64,000 nt of DNA, taken from contig NZ_FQXJ01000003.1 in the NCBI RefSeq assembly GCF_900129935.1, positions 854,566-918,565 on the forward strand, in the 5' to 3' direction. Position 1 is the stretch's first letter, and each line of letters starts with the position of its first letter. The notes beneath the pieces were generated by a model. It did no database searches. It was not told the origin of the DNA and worked only from the letters and a program-made list of their open reading frames with translations. Source of the stretch: Desulfosporosinus lacus DSM 15449 (GTDB lineage Bacteria; Bacillota; Desulfitobacteriia; Desulfitobacteriales; Desulfitobacteriaceae). A program made the translations under genes and the position numbers. Positions 8,602-17,453 of this stretch are shown one piece after another.

Positions 8602-9342
8602 TCACCTCCCATTATCTAGTTGAAGAAATGTCTCGTCCCAATTACTAAACGAAGGTTCCAATTCAAATGAACGTCTGGGTTCAAACGGATTTGTCCGTAC
8701 TTTGGGTAAGGCTTCAATTTGCCACTCATGATCTGGTTGTATCTTTAAACCGTGTGAGTGTGTAGCTTTTTTCGAATCTTTAAGAAGTTCATCCACTTTC
8801 CTATTTAGACGGTCAAGATTTTTTACCATGTAACCTATGATGCCGTCTTGTTGTGTTTCTGAAGGTCTATCTGACTTAATCTTATTCAGGGTTTCAACCA
8901 GAGTAGTAAACTCTTTCTCGGATAGATTGTCCTTATTTAAACTTGCCATTTTCAACATAACACTAGAGTCGTTTACCAATACTAGGATGTTGTTATGAAG
9001 AGTATCTTGAAGAGCACCGAGTTCATATCTATTAATGGTTGGTTCAGCAAAGCCAAGAGCCCTGGCAAAAGCCCTTTGGGACAGGCCATACTTTTCTCTG
9101 ATAGCTTTTATCTGGTCTGTGTACAATAGTCCCTTACGCCTTCGGTACTCCTTTAATGCAAGGTCGTGATGATATTCCTCAACATCAAGATCGGAAAGCT
9201 CACATCCACATTCTGAACAGAAAGGAACATTTACTGTAACCGTAATCTCCTCACCTCTAATTGTATGACTTATTTCTGTTACCTTTGGAGTCGTAGCTCT
9301 CATCCCACGACAATCTTCGCAAAACAATTCTTTCTTTGTCAT
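8602..9342 (-). CDS. MqsA-like antitoxin: YgiT zinc finger plus XRE helix-turn-helix
   Basis: 246 residues. The N-terminal zinc finger has CEDC (residues 8-11) and CSEC (about 42-45) separated by the beta-rich TTPKVTEISHTIRGEEITV segment. A helix-turn-helix follows at about 78-112 (REKYGLSQRAFARALGFAEP). A long C-terminal extension (about 125-246) of predicted helix and low complexity goes beyond the usual MqsA length of about 130. ATG preceded by GGAAG. It lies between an MqsR-like toxin gene and an unknown gene, all in one direction. It should bind the toxin and repress the operon. Confidence 0.8.
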   Translation of the reverse strand: MTKKELFCEDCRGMRATTPKVTEISHTIRGEEITVTVNVPFCSECGCELSDLDVEEYHHDLALKEYRRRKGLLYTDQIKAIREKYGLSQRAFARALGFAEPTINRYELGALQDTLHNNILVLVNDSSVMLKMASLNKDNLSEKEFTTLVETLNKIKSDRPSETQQDGIIGYMVKNLDRLNRKVDELLKDSKKATHSHGLKIQPDHEWQIEALPKVRTNPFEPRRSFELEPSFSNWDETFLQLDNGR

Positions 9343-9438
9343 AATCTTCTTCCTTTCTTAACTTCTCCATACCTTTCATTTTTTATTTCAATTTCCACTT
9401 CTCATTACTTTATTCTAAGTACTGGAAGTAGACGAATT

Positions 9439-9777
9439 TTACCAATACATGTCAAGATGGAAGCTCGTCACAAAAAGGTCTTTACGTATGGGAATTTTTC
9501 TAATTTTAATTTTGATATAGATTAGATTACCCTGAATCACCTTTTTGAAAATCCACACTACTTCATTAGGATAGTTATAGTCCTGTTCTGGTCCACTGTG
9601 TAGATCATTAGAGTTTAAGTCCTTTATCTCTTGTAGCATTGCCTGAATGCTATATCCTAATTTGTCAAGAGTCTCCCGTCTTTTTCTAGTTGCTTCGGCA
9701 TCATGGTTAAGAGTTATCTTTCGCTGCCCGATTAAATCACGACATTCACTCAGAAAGTCTTCAACGTTCTGGCTCAA
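9439..9777 (-). CDS. MqsR-like ribonuclease toxin
   Basis: 112 residues, TTG start with GAGGAAG upstream. The middle and C-terminus (SGPEQDYNYPNEVVWIFKK, then IYIKIKIRK and VTSFH) match the Bacillota MqsR/RelE-fold toxins that pair with YgiT-type antitoxins, which contain a GPExD...VWxFGK...IYIKLK...SFH pattern. It would act as an mRNA interferase. First gene of the operon; two TATACT-like boxes lie at 9800-9814 on the minus strand. The C-terminus after SFH is short. Confidence 0.7.
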   Translation of the reverse strand: MSQNVEDFLSECRDLIGQRKITLNHDAEATRKRRETLDKLGYSIQAMLQEIKDLNSNDLHSGPEQDYNYPNEVVWIFKKVIQGNLIYIKIKIRKIPIRKDLFVTSFHLDMYW

Positions 9778-9783
9778 GAGCTC

Positions 9784-10430
9784 ACTTCCTCATACCCTTA
9801 GTATAATTAGTATAACAGAGTAAAAGAAGGTGAGCAATGACTTGCGATATTATATGATGACATTTAGAAAAAAGTGCTATCATACAATAACATTCTTCCC
9901 GGTTGTTCATTACTTATACTTGAACTACATACTTAGTAAAAGAAAAAACGATTTCAACTGTGATTACAATTACTTAATAGCCTTTAATTCTAGGCTGTTA
10001 GGGACCTATCCTTTGACTCTGAATATTTTGAAAAACGTAAAATCAGTTTTTTCTTTTTGGCTATTTTGTTAGTGGAGGGTCCGGTCCTATATACGTTCAT
10101 AGTACTAATGGGAGTGTGCTTTCGTTAGGATCAGGAAGAGTCGTGTCTAAAATAGCGTGAACGTATTTTCTCTGGCATAAGCGATAGGTCATAGGGGAGG
10201 TTCTTACCAACGGGTGGCATCCCTCTATGAAAAAAGATATTCTTCCTTACGAGAATGCATTTTCATAGTTGCTTCTAATTCTTTTTATTAAATAAGATAG
10301 TATTGGATTACGTTTGAATCGGCTCATTTTTACTTATCATTGCAATAGCGTTGCAACCCACTTTTTTTACGTTGTTCCAAGGCCATTTTCTTTGGACTCA
10401 AGTGGTTATCTGTTTTCGAGGCCGCTTTTT
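9784..10430. other. Non-coding gap, about 650 bases
   Basis: An open frame at 9830-10072 has no good ribosome site and an unconvincing composition. No RNA gene or transposon end recognised. The right part (10340-10430) runs into the recombinase relic. Confidence 0.4.
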
Positions 10431-10570
10431 TTAGTTTCTCCGAACCCGAGTATAGATTCTGATTGTTCGTATGTCAGTGTGACCGAGTAGCTCTTGAATG
10501 ACTCTTAATCCTCGCCTTCTTTCAGGAGAATCGTAGCGAAAGTTTGGCGAAGCATAAAGTTTTACATGAG
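10431..10570 (-). pseudogene. Frameshifted tyrosine recombinase C-terminus
   Basis: Minus strand, two frames: LRQTFATILLKEGED, then LRVIQELLGHTDIRTIRIYT followed by RV. This is the H/R box and the tyrosine-containing end of XerC/IntI-type recombinases (LRHTFAT...LRVIQELLGHxDIxTTxIYTxV). The catalytic histidine of LRH has become Q, and a frame change separates the two halves. It abuts copy B of the 77-bp repeat. Confidence 0.8.
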
Positions 10571-10581
10571 GGATCATGCAT

Positions 10582-10658
10582 TTAATTAAGCATACCTGAA
10601 ATGAGTGATAAAAGTTTCTGTACTCCAAGCTTCGTTTGTTGGGAGTTTAGCGAACAAA
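10582..10658. repeat. 77-bp direct repeat, copy B
   Basis: Near-identical to 6950-7026, in the same orientation. It begins immediately at the edge of the recombinase relic, which suggests that the repeat was part of, or a target of, the lost mobile element. Confidence 0.85.
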
Positions 10659-10833
10659 ATAAAGTTCTAAACTGCCGTGGTTAGTGCCTCGATAATTGAG
10701 AAATAATCAGTTACTTGTGAGAGATATCCGACACAGGAGGAAATATATTACAATATGTCGAAGACATATAGGAGTAAGATATTTAATTTTCTAATAGAGT
10801 TATTTTCTTTCTGAAAAGAGAGGGTGGTTGTGT

Positions 10834-11127
10834 TTGAAGAAGTTCGCCAATCGTATTATTATTATCTTTACCTCCTTATTAGCTGCTTGCGAAGTTTTAT
10901 TTTTAGGACTAATTTTCCTTAGTTATGCACTTAGTTCATTTTCAATCGGATTGGTTGGAATTACATCTAGTGCGCAAGTATTTCTTGAGTTCTTTTTTGT
11001 TGCAATATTTGTGGCTGTCTTATTCTATTTCATTAAGACTAAACAAAAAGGAATGATAATAACTTCTTTAATTGGTCTAGCTTCTCATGTAGCTTTATTG
11101 ATGTTTATTTCTAAAAGCATTTCATAG
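10834..11127 (+). CDS. Small integral membrane protein, 97 residues
   Basis: TTG start chosen because GAGAGGGTGG lies 6 bases upstream; the in-frame TTG two codons earlier is too close. Three hydrophobic segments (about residues 8-30, 42-65 and 72-92 of the product) with short polar loops. No family recognised. Ends 35 bases before a perfect terminator hairpin. Confidence 0.6.
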   Translation: MKKFANRIIIIFTSLLAACEVLFLGLIFLSYALSSFSIGLVGITSSAQVFLEFFFVAIFVAVLFYFIKTKQKGMIITSLIGLASHVALLMFISKSIS

Positions 11128-11161
11128 GGAAGGCCACATCGTATAACAAAAGGCATTAACG

Positions 11162-11217
11162 ATGATAATTAACAGTCCCCTCGTTCAAAAATGTACGAGG
11201 GGACTGTTAATTATCAT
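11162..11217 (+). terminator. Perfect 23-bp hairpin terminator
   Basis: 11162-11184 pairs without mismatch with 11195-11217 around a 10-base loop. It follows the small membrane protein gene. Confidence 0.8.
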
Positions 11218-11625
11218 TATCGGATTTTATGAGTTCAATAAGAACGTCTGGTAACATAACTTCGCTAAAGACCGATTATTCGAAACAAAAAATGTCTCTG
11301 TTAGTGTGAAAATATTGGTAGAGGTTACCCCCCCTAATAATTAGATCAATGAACGTATTTCTTATATGAAGCAAAAAAATGTTGGTCTTTAAAGATCAAA
11401 CCATTTTGTAGGATACGCTGTGTACTACGTTTCGAATCGGCAGTTGTGGCAGCAGCTGCCGATTACCTTAGGGGGAGATCGTGTTAAAGGGGAATGTTTA
11501 GCTTACATTAAACTCTAAAGTTGCTACTATAAACCGTCAACGTGGCGGTTATTTTTATGGGAAATAATATTTGGGTGGTTAGATAAGCTTCACAACAGAC
11601 GTATTATGCACCTCGCTCCAACCGT
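11218..11625. other. Non-coding gap, about 400 bases
   Basis: Contains a short hairpin with T-run at 11532-11556 (AACCG/CGGTT) and the degraded string ACTTCGCTAAAGACC near 11259, which is shared with the gap near 5613. No gene seen. Confidence 0.4.
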
Positions 11626-12165
11626 TTACCATTTTTCATAATGTACTAGGTCTTCGAGTTTTTTTCGGGGACGTGCTTTCGGTGTTTCAGCGGCATGACC
11701 AAGAGTGATAATGCCAACGACATATTTATCAGCAGGAATATTTAAAACTGGTCTGATTTCTTCTTGGATGAACCATGCAACCCAACAGGTACCTAGTCCT
11801 AAGTTTTCAGCTTCAAGCAGTATATGTCCTATGGAAATTGATGTATCCCTGATTATCTGCTTAAGTTCTACTAGCTGACTATTTTCATTTAACGATAGAT
11901 CCACATCGTCTGCTATTCTAGAACGTATATCTGCAACACACACGATGAAAACCGGTGCGGTGAGCATCCATTTTTGGTTATTAGATACTTTAGCTAACTG
12001 ATGTCTAATCAATTCCGATTTAACGACAATAAAATGCCAAGGTTGTGTATTGTCACCGGAAGGAGCCAGCCTTGCACTCTCCAGTAACTCAATTATTTTT
12101 TCATCTTCAACCGGTTCAGCAGTATATTTCCTAATACTTCTGCGCATTTTAATTTCTTTCATCAT
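11626..12165 (-). CDS. Nitroreductase-family FMN oxidoreductase
   Basis: 179 residues, ATG preceded by AAGGAA. The N-terminal RRSIRKY motif, then RLAPSGDNTQPWHFIVV, the FMN-binding arginine and asparagine/glutamine region of nitroreductases, and C-terminal ITLGHAAETPKARPRK with the NAD(P)H-dependent flavoprotein pattern. The central LLEAENLGLGTCWV is also typical. Acts on unknown nitro or quinone substrates in the cytoplasm. It is monocistronic, divergent from the next operon. Confidence 0.88.
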   Translation of the reverse strand: MMKEIKMRRSIRKYTAEPVEDEKIIELLESARLAPSGDNTQPWHFIVVKSELIRHQLAKVSNNQKWMLTAPVFIVCVADIRSRIADDVDLSLNENSQLVELKQIIRDTSISIGHILLEAENLGLGTCWVAWFIQEEIRPVLNIPADKYVVGIITLGHAAETPKARPRKKLEDLVHYEKW

Positions 12166-12629
12166 ATTATTAAATTCCTTTCCTTAAGAATTGCATCAAT
12201 GAATTACACAATATCCAATAAATATGTATTAAATCATAAATTAACCCATACCGTAATTATAACATGAGTTTCAATGGCAACCTATTCACTCGTCCTAACC
12301 GTTTAAATTAAACTATATAGCGGAATTGGAATTTTACTTCCAAATATCTCATTATTGAGTTAAGTTTTTGGATCTGAAAAACATCTGTGATTTTCAGATA
12401 GAATAACTAGGTAACTATACAGCAATCATCACAGATGATATCGGATTTGTATCTCGAAATGAAACCCGTTATTTATTGAATTAGGGCTGTTTCTTTCATG
12501 TTTTATATAGTGAAGAAGAACTGTGTCGAACTTGCTTAGTCATGGTGAAGATGCTACACTTATATGAAGGCTTTTTAGGAGTCAATCTTGGTTTTTACAG
12601 ACTTGCTGTGTACGGAAGGGGAAAGAATT
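12166..12629. other. Gap with overlapping inverted repeats
   Basis: Two alternative stems share a strand: TCTGAAAA/TTTTCAGA (12373-12398), and CATCTGTGA (12382-12390) with TCACAGATG (12429-12437). The arrangement resembles a small attenuator or leader upstream of the DUF4321-maf operon, but no known riboswitch is recognised. Confidence 0.4.
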
Positions 12630-12893
12630 ATGGCGGTTGGACGAAATTCCTCAGGGGCAGGAAGAACCGTCTTGCTTATTATGATTGGAGCGGCCCTGGG
12701 GACTTTAGTTGGTTTTGGCTTAGAAAAATACGGTATTCTTGCTCCGTTTTTACGGCCGGCGGTCATCGATATACCCTCTCATACATATGTGGATTTCTTT
12801 TTTCTCTCGCTCTCTTTTGGTTGTCGTATAAGTATTACAATTGCAACCCTTTTGGGAGCTGTGGGAGGTTATTTGCTGTCAAGGAAGGTGTAA
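12630..12893 (+). CDS. DUF4321 small membrane protein
   Basis: 87 residues from the ATG that follows GGAAGGGGAAAG; an in-frame GTG/ATG region 14 codons earlier is rejected because it lacks a ribosome site. Two membrane segments (about 12-30 and 56-80) flank an extracytoplasmic loop, with a final GYLLSRK. The family regularly precedes maf in this group of Bacillota. Its function is unknown. Ends one base before the maf start. Confidence 0.75.
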   Translation: MAVGRNSSGAGRTVLLIMIGAALGTLVGFGLEKYGILAPFLRPAVIDIPSHTYVDFFFLSLSFGCRISITIATLLGAVGGYLLSRKV

Positions 12894-12894
12894 C

Positions 12895-13551
12895 ATGCTC
12901 GTGCTTGCTTCTTCATCTCCTCGCAGGGCGTCATTGCTTCGTGAGAGAGGGTACGTTTTTGAAAGGGTTAAGGCTTCTGTTTCAGAAGAATTGGCGGAAG
13001 GGATTCCTCCCGAGATCGGGGTCAGACAGTTGGCAGTACGCAAGGCCGAAGCGGGTTTAGCAGAGTGGTTAGAGCTTGGCGGAAACAAACTGGACCTTGT
13101 GCTGGGAGCGGATACCATGGTAGTCCTGGACTCCACCATTTTAGGGAAACCAGCTTCACCCTTGGAAGCAGAAGAAATTCTTCAAAGGCTAAGCGGCCGT
13201 ACTCACGCTGTTCTAACCGGCGTCGCATTAATCTCCGGATCGGGGAAAATTGTTGCGGATGTGGTGGAAACCATTGTAAACTTTCGCCGACTTGGAGCGG
13301 ATGAAATAAAGGAATATGTTGCTACCGGAGAACCGATGGATAAAGCAGGAGCTTATGGGATTCAGGGGGAAGCTAAAAAATTTGTTACGGCCATTCAAGG
13401 GTCCTTGACAAACGTCATTGGCTTACCCATGGAATATCTCTCGGAACAGCTTAGGGCGTGGGGGATTGAGCAGACAAACATCGCTTCACGTGAGGTGGAT
13501 AATGGACTATCGGCGTTTGAAGGATTTACCGGAGGAACTTCTGCCCCGTGA
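12895..13551 (+). CDS. maf: Maf-family nucleotide pyrophosphatase
   Basis: 218 residues. The N-terminal LASSSPRRASLL, GADTMV and KAGAYGIQG motifs define the family. It hydrolyses non-canonical NTPs such as dTTP/UTP analogues and affects septation when over-produced. ATG with AAGGAAGG 6-8 bases upstream, 1 base after DUF4321. The final 50 bases overlap the radC start, implying coupled translation. The C-terminus is longer than average by about 20 residues. Confidence 0.92.
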   Translation: MLVLASSSPRRASLLRERGYVFERVKASVSEELAEGIPPEIGVRQLAVRKAEAGLAEWLELGGNKLDLVLGADTMVVLDSTILGKPASPLEAEEILQRLSGRTHAVLTGVALISGSGKIVADVVETIVNFRRLGADEIKEYVATGEPMDKAGAYGIQGEAKKFVTAIQGSLTNVIGLPMEYLSEQLRAWGIEQTNIASREVDNGLSAFEGFTGGTSAP

Positions 13552-14185
13552 GCGACTTTATCAATTAGGTCCTGAAGCCTTATCGAATCACGAAGTTCTG
13601 GCTATTCTTTTACGGACCGGTATCAAGGGTGAAAATGTCTTGACCTTAGCGGAACGCATCTTGGTATGTGTGGGTGGACTTTCGGGTTTAGGAAAGCTGA
13701 CTGTTCATGAGTTAGCCCAAATACATGGCTTAGGTAAGGCCAAATCCGCAGAAGTGAAGGCTGCCTTGGAATTAGGGCGTCGTTCAGTTTCCGTGGATCC
13801 CATGTCCAGACCGGTAGTCAACTCTCCTCAGGATGTGGCCCATATCGTTATGGAAGAAATGCGGTTCCTTGATCGTGAGCATTTTCGAGTTGTTTCTCTA
13901 TCGACAAAGAATCATGTTTTAGGGATCAGCCCAGTCTCAGTAGGTTCCCTCAATTCATCCTTGGTACACCCGCGGGAATGTTTTAAAGAAGCAATACGGC
14001 GAAATTCTAACGCCATTATTTTATTGCACAACCATCCCAGTGGGGATCCAACCCCCAGTCAGGAAGACATTGAGGTAACTCGTCGCCTGTCAGATGGAGG
14101 GAAGATTCTCGGGATTGAAGTTTTAGACCACGTGATTATCGGGGATAATCGTTTTATCAGCTTGAAGGAACGCGGAATCCTATGA
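13502..14185 (+). CDS. radC: RadC-family JAB/MPN-domain protein
   Basis: 227 residues starting at MDYRRLKDLPEELLPRERL, with GAGGTGG 3-4 bases upstream. A helix-hairpin-helix lies at about 62-90 (IHGLGKAKS), and the JAMM metal-site motif HNHPSGDPTPSQED near residues 176-190. Historically linked to repair, but its true role is uncertain. It overlaps maf by 50 bases and precedes mreB, as in Bacillus. Confidence 0.92.
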   Translation: MDYRRLKDLPEELLPRERLYQLGPEALSNHEVLAILLRTGIKGENVLTLAERILVCVGGLSGLGKLTVHELAQIHGLGKAKSAEVKAALELGRRSVSVDPMSRPVVNSPQDVAHIVMEEMRFLDREHFRVVSLSTKNHVLGISPVSVGSLNSSLVHPRECFKEAIRRNSNAIILLHNHPSGDPTPSQEDIEVTRRLSDGGKILGIEVLDHVIIGDNRFISLKERGIL

Positions 14186-14534
14186 TCGAGGAGATCGAGG
14201 AGATCGAGGAGATCGAGGAGATCGAGGTTCGAGGTTCGATATTCGTGGTTCGAATGTGAATTCGATTCTGCGAATCGAAGAACGGAATAGACTTTCTGGC
14301 TTTTAATGAATGTCCGGGATGTATTGTTACGGAATTATGTTCGTCTTAGTTTGAACTGCGAGCTGTACTGTAAGCAAACAAACTACGAATTACGAATTAC
14401 GAACTACGAACTACGAATTACGAATTACGAGCTACAAGCCACGAACTACGAGCTGCGAACTACAGAAATACGAAAATAAAACTAAGAGTTGCGAATATAT
14501 CGAACCTCGAATTTGGAAGGAGATTAACAAAACC
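14186..14534. repeat. Gap filled with GATCGAG tandem repeats and TTCG/CGAA palindromic repeats
   Basis: Starts with about five GATCGAGGA units. The block at 14261-14286 is the reverse complement of a hairpin core found at 17354-17378, 23111-23134 and 23588-23614. From about 14385 it consists of ACGAATTACGAACT-type repeats. No gene. The mreB ribosome site (GGAAGGAG) lies at the right edge. Confidence 0.8.
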
Positions 14535-15560
14535 ATGGCGTTTTTCAACTTTTTTAGCAGGGATTTAGGAATAGATTTAGGAACAGCAAATACAGTGGTT
14601 CATGTAAAGGGAAAAGGGATTGTTGTACGGGAACCCTCCGTAGTGGCAATGGATATCACTACAAAAACTCCTATGGCTGTGGGGGATAAAGCTAAGGAAA
14701 TGATCGGTCGGACTCCAAGTAATATCGTAGCAATTCGTCCCTTGAAGGATGGAGTCATCTCTGATTTTAACGTCACCCAGAAAATGCTCAAATATTTTAT
14801 CAGCCGAGCCTTAGGGACAGAGCACCCATATATTCGTCCCCGGGTTGTTATCTGCGTACCTTCCGGAGTTACCCCCGTTGAAGAACGGGCAGTTAAAGAG
14901 GCGGCTATGGCGGCAGGTGCAAAAGATCCCATAATTTTAGAAGAGCCCATGGCGGCTGCGATTGGGGCAGGACTCCCAGTCAGTGAACCCACAGGAAACA
15001 TGATCGTCGATATTGGCGGAGGGACAACAGAAGTTGCTGTAATTTCCTTAGGCGGAATCGTGACAAGCCGGTCAATTCGTGTAGCGGGAGATGAAATGGA
15101 CGATGCCATCATCGCTCATATTAAACGACGCTATAATTTAATGATTGGTTATCGCACGGCTGAAACCCTCAAATTTGAAATCGGATATGCCTACAAAGCC
15201 GAAAAAGGAATGTACACAGTACGTGGACGGGATCTATTGACGGGACTTCCTAAGACCATTGATGTAACCTCGGAAGAGATCCAAGAAGCCTTACAAGAAC
15301 CGGTAATGGCAATTGTGGATGCGGTTAAATCCTGTTTAGAAAAGACTCCGCCGGAATTATCATCGGACATTATGGATCGCGGCATTATGATGGCAGGTGG
15401 CGGCTCGTTACTGCGCAACCTGGATCGACTGATTTCAGAGGAAACGGGTATTGCGGTGCACATAGCGGAGGACCCATTGTCCTGTGTCGCTATTGGGACA
15501 GGAAATGTATTGGAACATGCAGAAATCCTTCGTAGAATTGCCGCCTCGCAAAAGAGCTAA
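14535..15560 (+). CDS. mreB: Rod-shape-determining actin homologue MreB
   Basis: 341 residues. The phosphate-1 motif GIDLGTANT, the phosphate-2 motif [12 protein letters not shown] and the adenosine motif MAGGGSLL are all present. It forms membrane-associated filaments that guide lateral wall synthesis together with MreC, MreD, PBP2 and RodA. ATG preceded by GGAAGGAG. First gene of mreBCD; mreC follows after about 20 bases. Confidence 0.97.
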   Translation: MAFFNFFSRDLGIDLGTANTVVHVKGKGIVVREPSVVAMDITTKTPMAVGDKAKEMIGRTPSNIVAIRPLKDGVISDFNVTQKMLKYFISRALGTEHPYIRPRVVICVPSGVTPVEERAVKEAAMAAGAKDPIILEEPMAAAIGAGLPVSEPTGNMIVDIGGGTTEVAVISLGGIVTSRSIRVAGDEMDDAIIAHIKRRYNLMIGYRTAETLKFEIGYAYKAEKGMYTVRGRDLLTGLPKTIDVTSEEIQEALQEPVMAIVDAVKSCLEKTPPELSSDIMDRGIMMAGGGSLLRNLDRLISEETGIAVHIAEDPLSCVAIGTGNVLEHAEILRRIAASQKS

Positions 15561-15581
15561 AAAGAGCGGGGAGGATTTGTG

Positions 15582-16448
15582 GTGAGGAAAAAGCGAGTCA
15601 ATGTAACGGGAATTGCGGTTCTCGTTTTCTTTCTATTATTAGGAGTGCTGATAGCGATTCGGTTTACGGGACTGGAAAGTAATTTTTCTAACCCTATTGG
15701 TGGAGTCATGCAACGTGTTTTAAGCCCTTTAGAACAACCAATTCTTCAGATTGGGAATGGGATCAAGAATCATACGCGGGCATTCTGGGGCTTCACTGAG
15801 GTATCCCGTCAAAACGAAGAACTGCTCAAGAAAGTTGACCAGCTTACAGGAGATAATCTTAAGCTGAAAACAGAAATCTTGGCCGGGATGCGATATAATG
15901 AGCTTGATCAGGGTCAGTTTCGCAGTCCAACCCTGGAAAAGTTTGAAAAGGTTGGGGCTTCCGTAGTTAATCGCAACCCGACGACTTGGTACCGGACGTT
16001 AACCTTAAATCGCGGAAGTCAGGACGGGATCGTGGCCAATGCCCCAGTTATCGGAGACTTAGGGCTGATAGGAAAAATTGTGTCCGTTACTCAAACCACG
16101 TCTGAAGTCCTCTTAATCCTCGATGGAGAGGGGCAGGTCAGTGCCTCGGTGCGTGGGAGCACTGGGAACAGTACCTTTGGCATTGTGCAAGGGAACTATC
16201 AACGCGGCTCCCGTCTGACAGCGGAAGGGAATTTACAAATGCTTTTTCGCAGAGAGGACAGCATTAATGTAGGAGACTTAGTATTTACCTCCGGCATGGG
16301 CGGAGTTTACCCTAAAGATGTTCCCATCGGGCAAGTTAAGGAAATTCAATTAGACCCTTCCGGTTTGCTTAAGACTGCTTATATTCAACCACTCGTCGAC
16401 TTTGACTCCTTAGAAGAGGTATATATCGTTAAAATGGTTGGTGGATAA
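15582..16448 (+). CDS. mreC: Rod-shape-determining protein MreC
   Basis: 288 residues. GTG at 15582 is preferred to the GTG at 15579 because GGGGAGG is then 7 bases away. Basic N-terminus, one membrane anchor (about 8-28), a coiled-coil stretch (about 70-105, QNEELLKKVDQLTGDNLKLK), then the extracellular double beta-barrel domain with GLIGKIV and ILDGEGQVSASVR. It links MreB/MreD to the penicillin-binding proteins. The stop overlaps the mreD start region. Confidence 0.94.
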   Translation: MRKKRVNVTGIAVLVFFLLLGVLIAIRFTGLESNFSNPIGGVMQRVLSPLEQPILQIGNGIKNHTRAFWGFTEVSRQNEELLKKVDQLTGDNLKLKTEILAGMRYNELDQGQFRSPTLEKFEKVGASVVNRNPTTWYRTLTLNRGSQDGIVANAPVIGDLGLIGKIVSVTQTTSEVLLILDGEGQVSASVRGSTGNSTFGIVQGNYQRGSRLTAEGNLQMLFRREDSINVGDLVFTSGMGGVYPKDVPIGQVKEIQLDPSGLLKTAYIQPLVDFDSLEEVYIVKMVGG

Positions 16449-16449
16449 T

Positions 16450-16956
16450 GTGCGTTATGTTTTAATTGCGGTTATGTTTCTCTTAAGCCTGATTTTGCCG
16501 GGCACACTTTTTCACTTTTGGTCTTGGTCAGGGATCAAACCAGATTTGCTCATGCTTTTAACCATGTATATAGCCATGCATCACAGACTTCGTTCAGGTT
16601 TAATTTGGGGTCTGGTTGCGGGTTTCTTAGAAGATCTTTATTTGGGGCGTTACATTGGAATGTATACTCTCACCCTCGTCGTGGTCGCTTTTTTAAGCTA
16701 TTGGTTAGCAGAACGCTGGTATCGAGAAAATTTTCTTTTAACGACCTTTATGGTATTCATTGTCACCTCAGTGGGACAATTGTTAGTTGCTTTTTTGAGT
16801 TTAGGTGCCGGACTTCATTGGACGCTGGGGGATATGGGCCGATTGGTAATCGGGGTTTCCTTGTATAACGCCATCCTGGTTCCCCTAACCTATCCTTTGA
16901 TTCATCAGTCCTTCGTTCGCGGCTGGCTGCGTTATCGACCGAGATATGAACGCTAG
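16450..16956 (+). CDS. mreD: Rod-shape-determining protein MreD
   Basis: About 169 residues with five predicted membrane segments. The LIWGLVAGFLEDLYLGRYIG motif is typical of MreD. GTG at 16450 is chosen because GGTGG lies 6-7 bases upstream and the family usually begins MRY; GTG 16441 and TTG 16438 are in-frame alternatives. It acts in the inner membrane with MreC. Last gene of mreBCD before a repeat-filled gap. Confidence 0.93.
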   Translation: MRYVLIAVMFLLSLILPGTLFHFWSWSGIKPDLLMLLTMYIAMHHRLRSGLIWGLVAGFLEDLYLGRYIGMYTLTLVVVAFLSYWLAERWYRENFLLTTFMVFIVTSVGQLLVAFLSLGAGLHWTLGDMGRLVIGVSLYNAILVPLTYPLIHQSFVRGWLRYRPRYER

Positions 16957-17453
16957 TGCGTTCATATCTCGAAGTTCGATATTCGAGGTTCGAAATTGAT
17001 GAGAACAAGTTCGCAGGAGATTAGTGAACTCATTCAGCTAAAGCTGAACATCGAGACTTCGGTGGCGTAAGTCTCCTGTACGATAGTCTCTGGTGGAGAG
17101 TATCGCCGAAAGCGCACGGCCCGTAACGAATACAATTGCGCTGCGGATAGACTTAGGCCGAAGGTGCAGATCCACAGACGAATAACGATGGAGTTTAGCT
17201 CCTTCGCGCCAAGTGTTCCTATTGGGAAAGGCGCTCGGCGATACTCTATCCGACCCTATTGAAAACATCCCCTTGCTTCCCAAAACTTCGCTCGAATTTA
17301 TCATTAAGCACCAACCTGTTAACCCCACGATTGAGCTCGAACATCTATTCCGATTCTTCGATTCGTAGAATCGAATTCACAATTCGAACTACGAATATCG
17401 AACCACGAACCACGATATGGACCACGAACATCGATAAAGAGGAGGTTTGCTCA
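16957..17453. repeat. Composite repeat gap between mreD and mrdA
   Basis: Left: TTCG-rich repeats (16970-17000). Centre: from 17018, GTGAACTCATTCAGCTAAAG forms a hairpin and matches a sequence at 40097, followed by a large hairpin pairing GAGAGTATCGCCGAAAGCGC (near 17096-17115) with GCGCTCGGCGATACTCTATC (near 17231-17250). Right: hairpin core at 17354-17378 and CGAA-rich repeats up to the mrdA ribosome site AGAGGAGG (17438-17445). An open reading frame runs through in frame with mrdA but reads as repeat. Confidence 0.75.

Noticed and set aside
9830-10072. 80-residue open frame
   Set aside because: No convincing ribosome site relative to its start, Tyr/Phe/Asn-rich random-looking composition.
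12542-13060. 172-residue frame overlapping the DUF4321 and maf genes
   Set aside because: Out of frame with two recognisable genes and without ribosome site.
14600-15112. Long open frame on the minus strand inside mreB
   Set aside because: It is a shadow of a strongly conserved gene, with no ribosome site and a low-complexity Ser/Thr/Ala translation.
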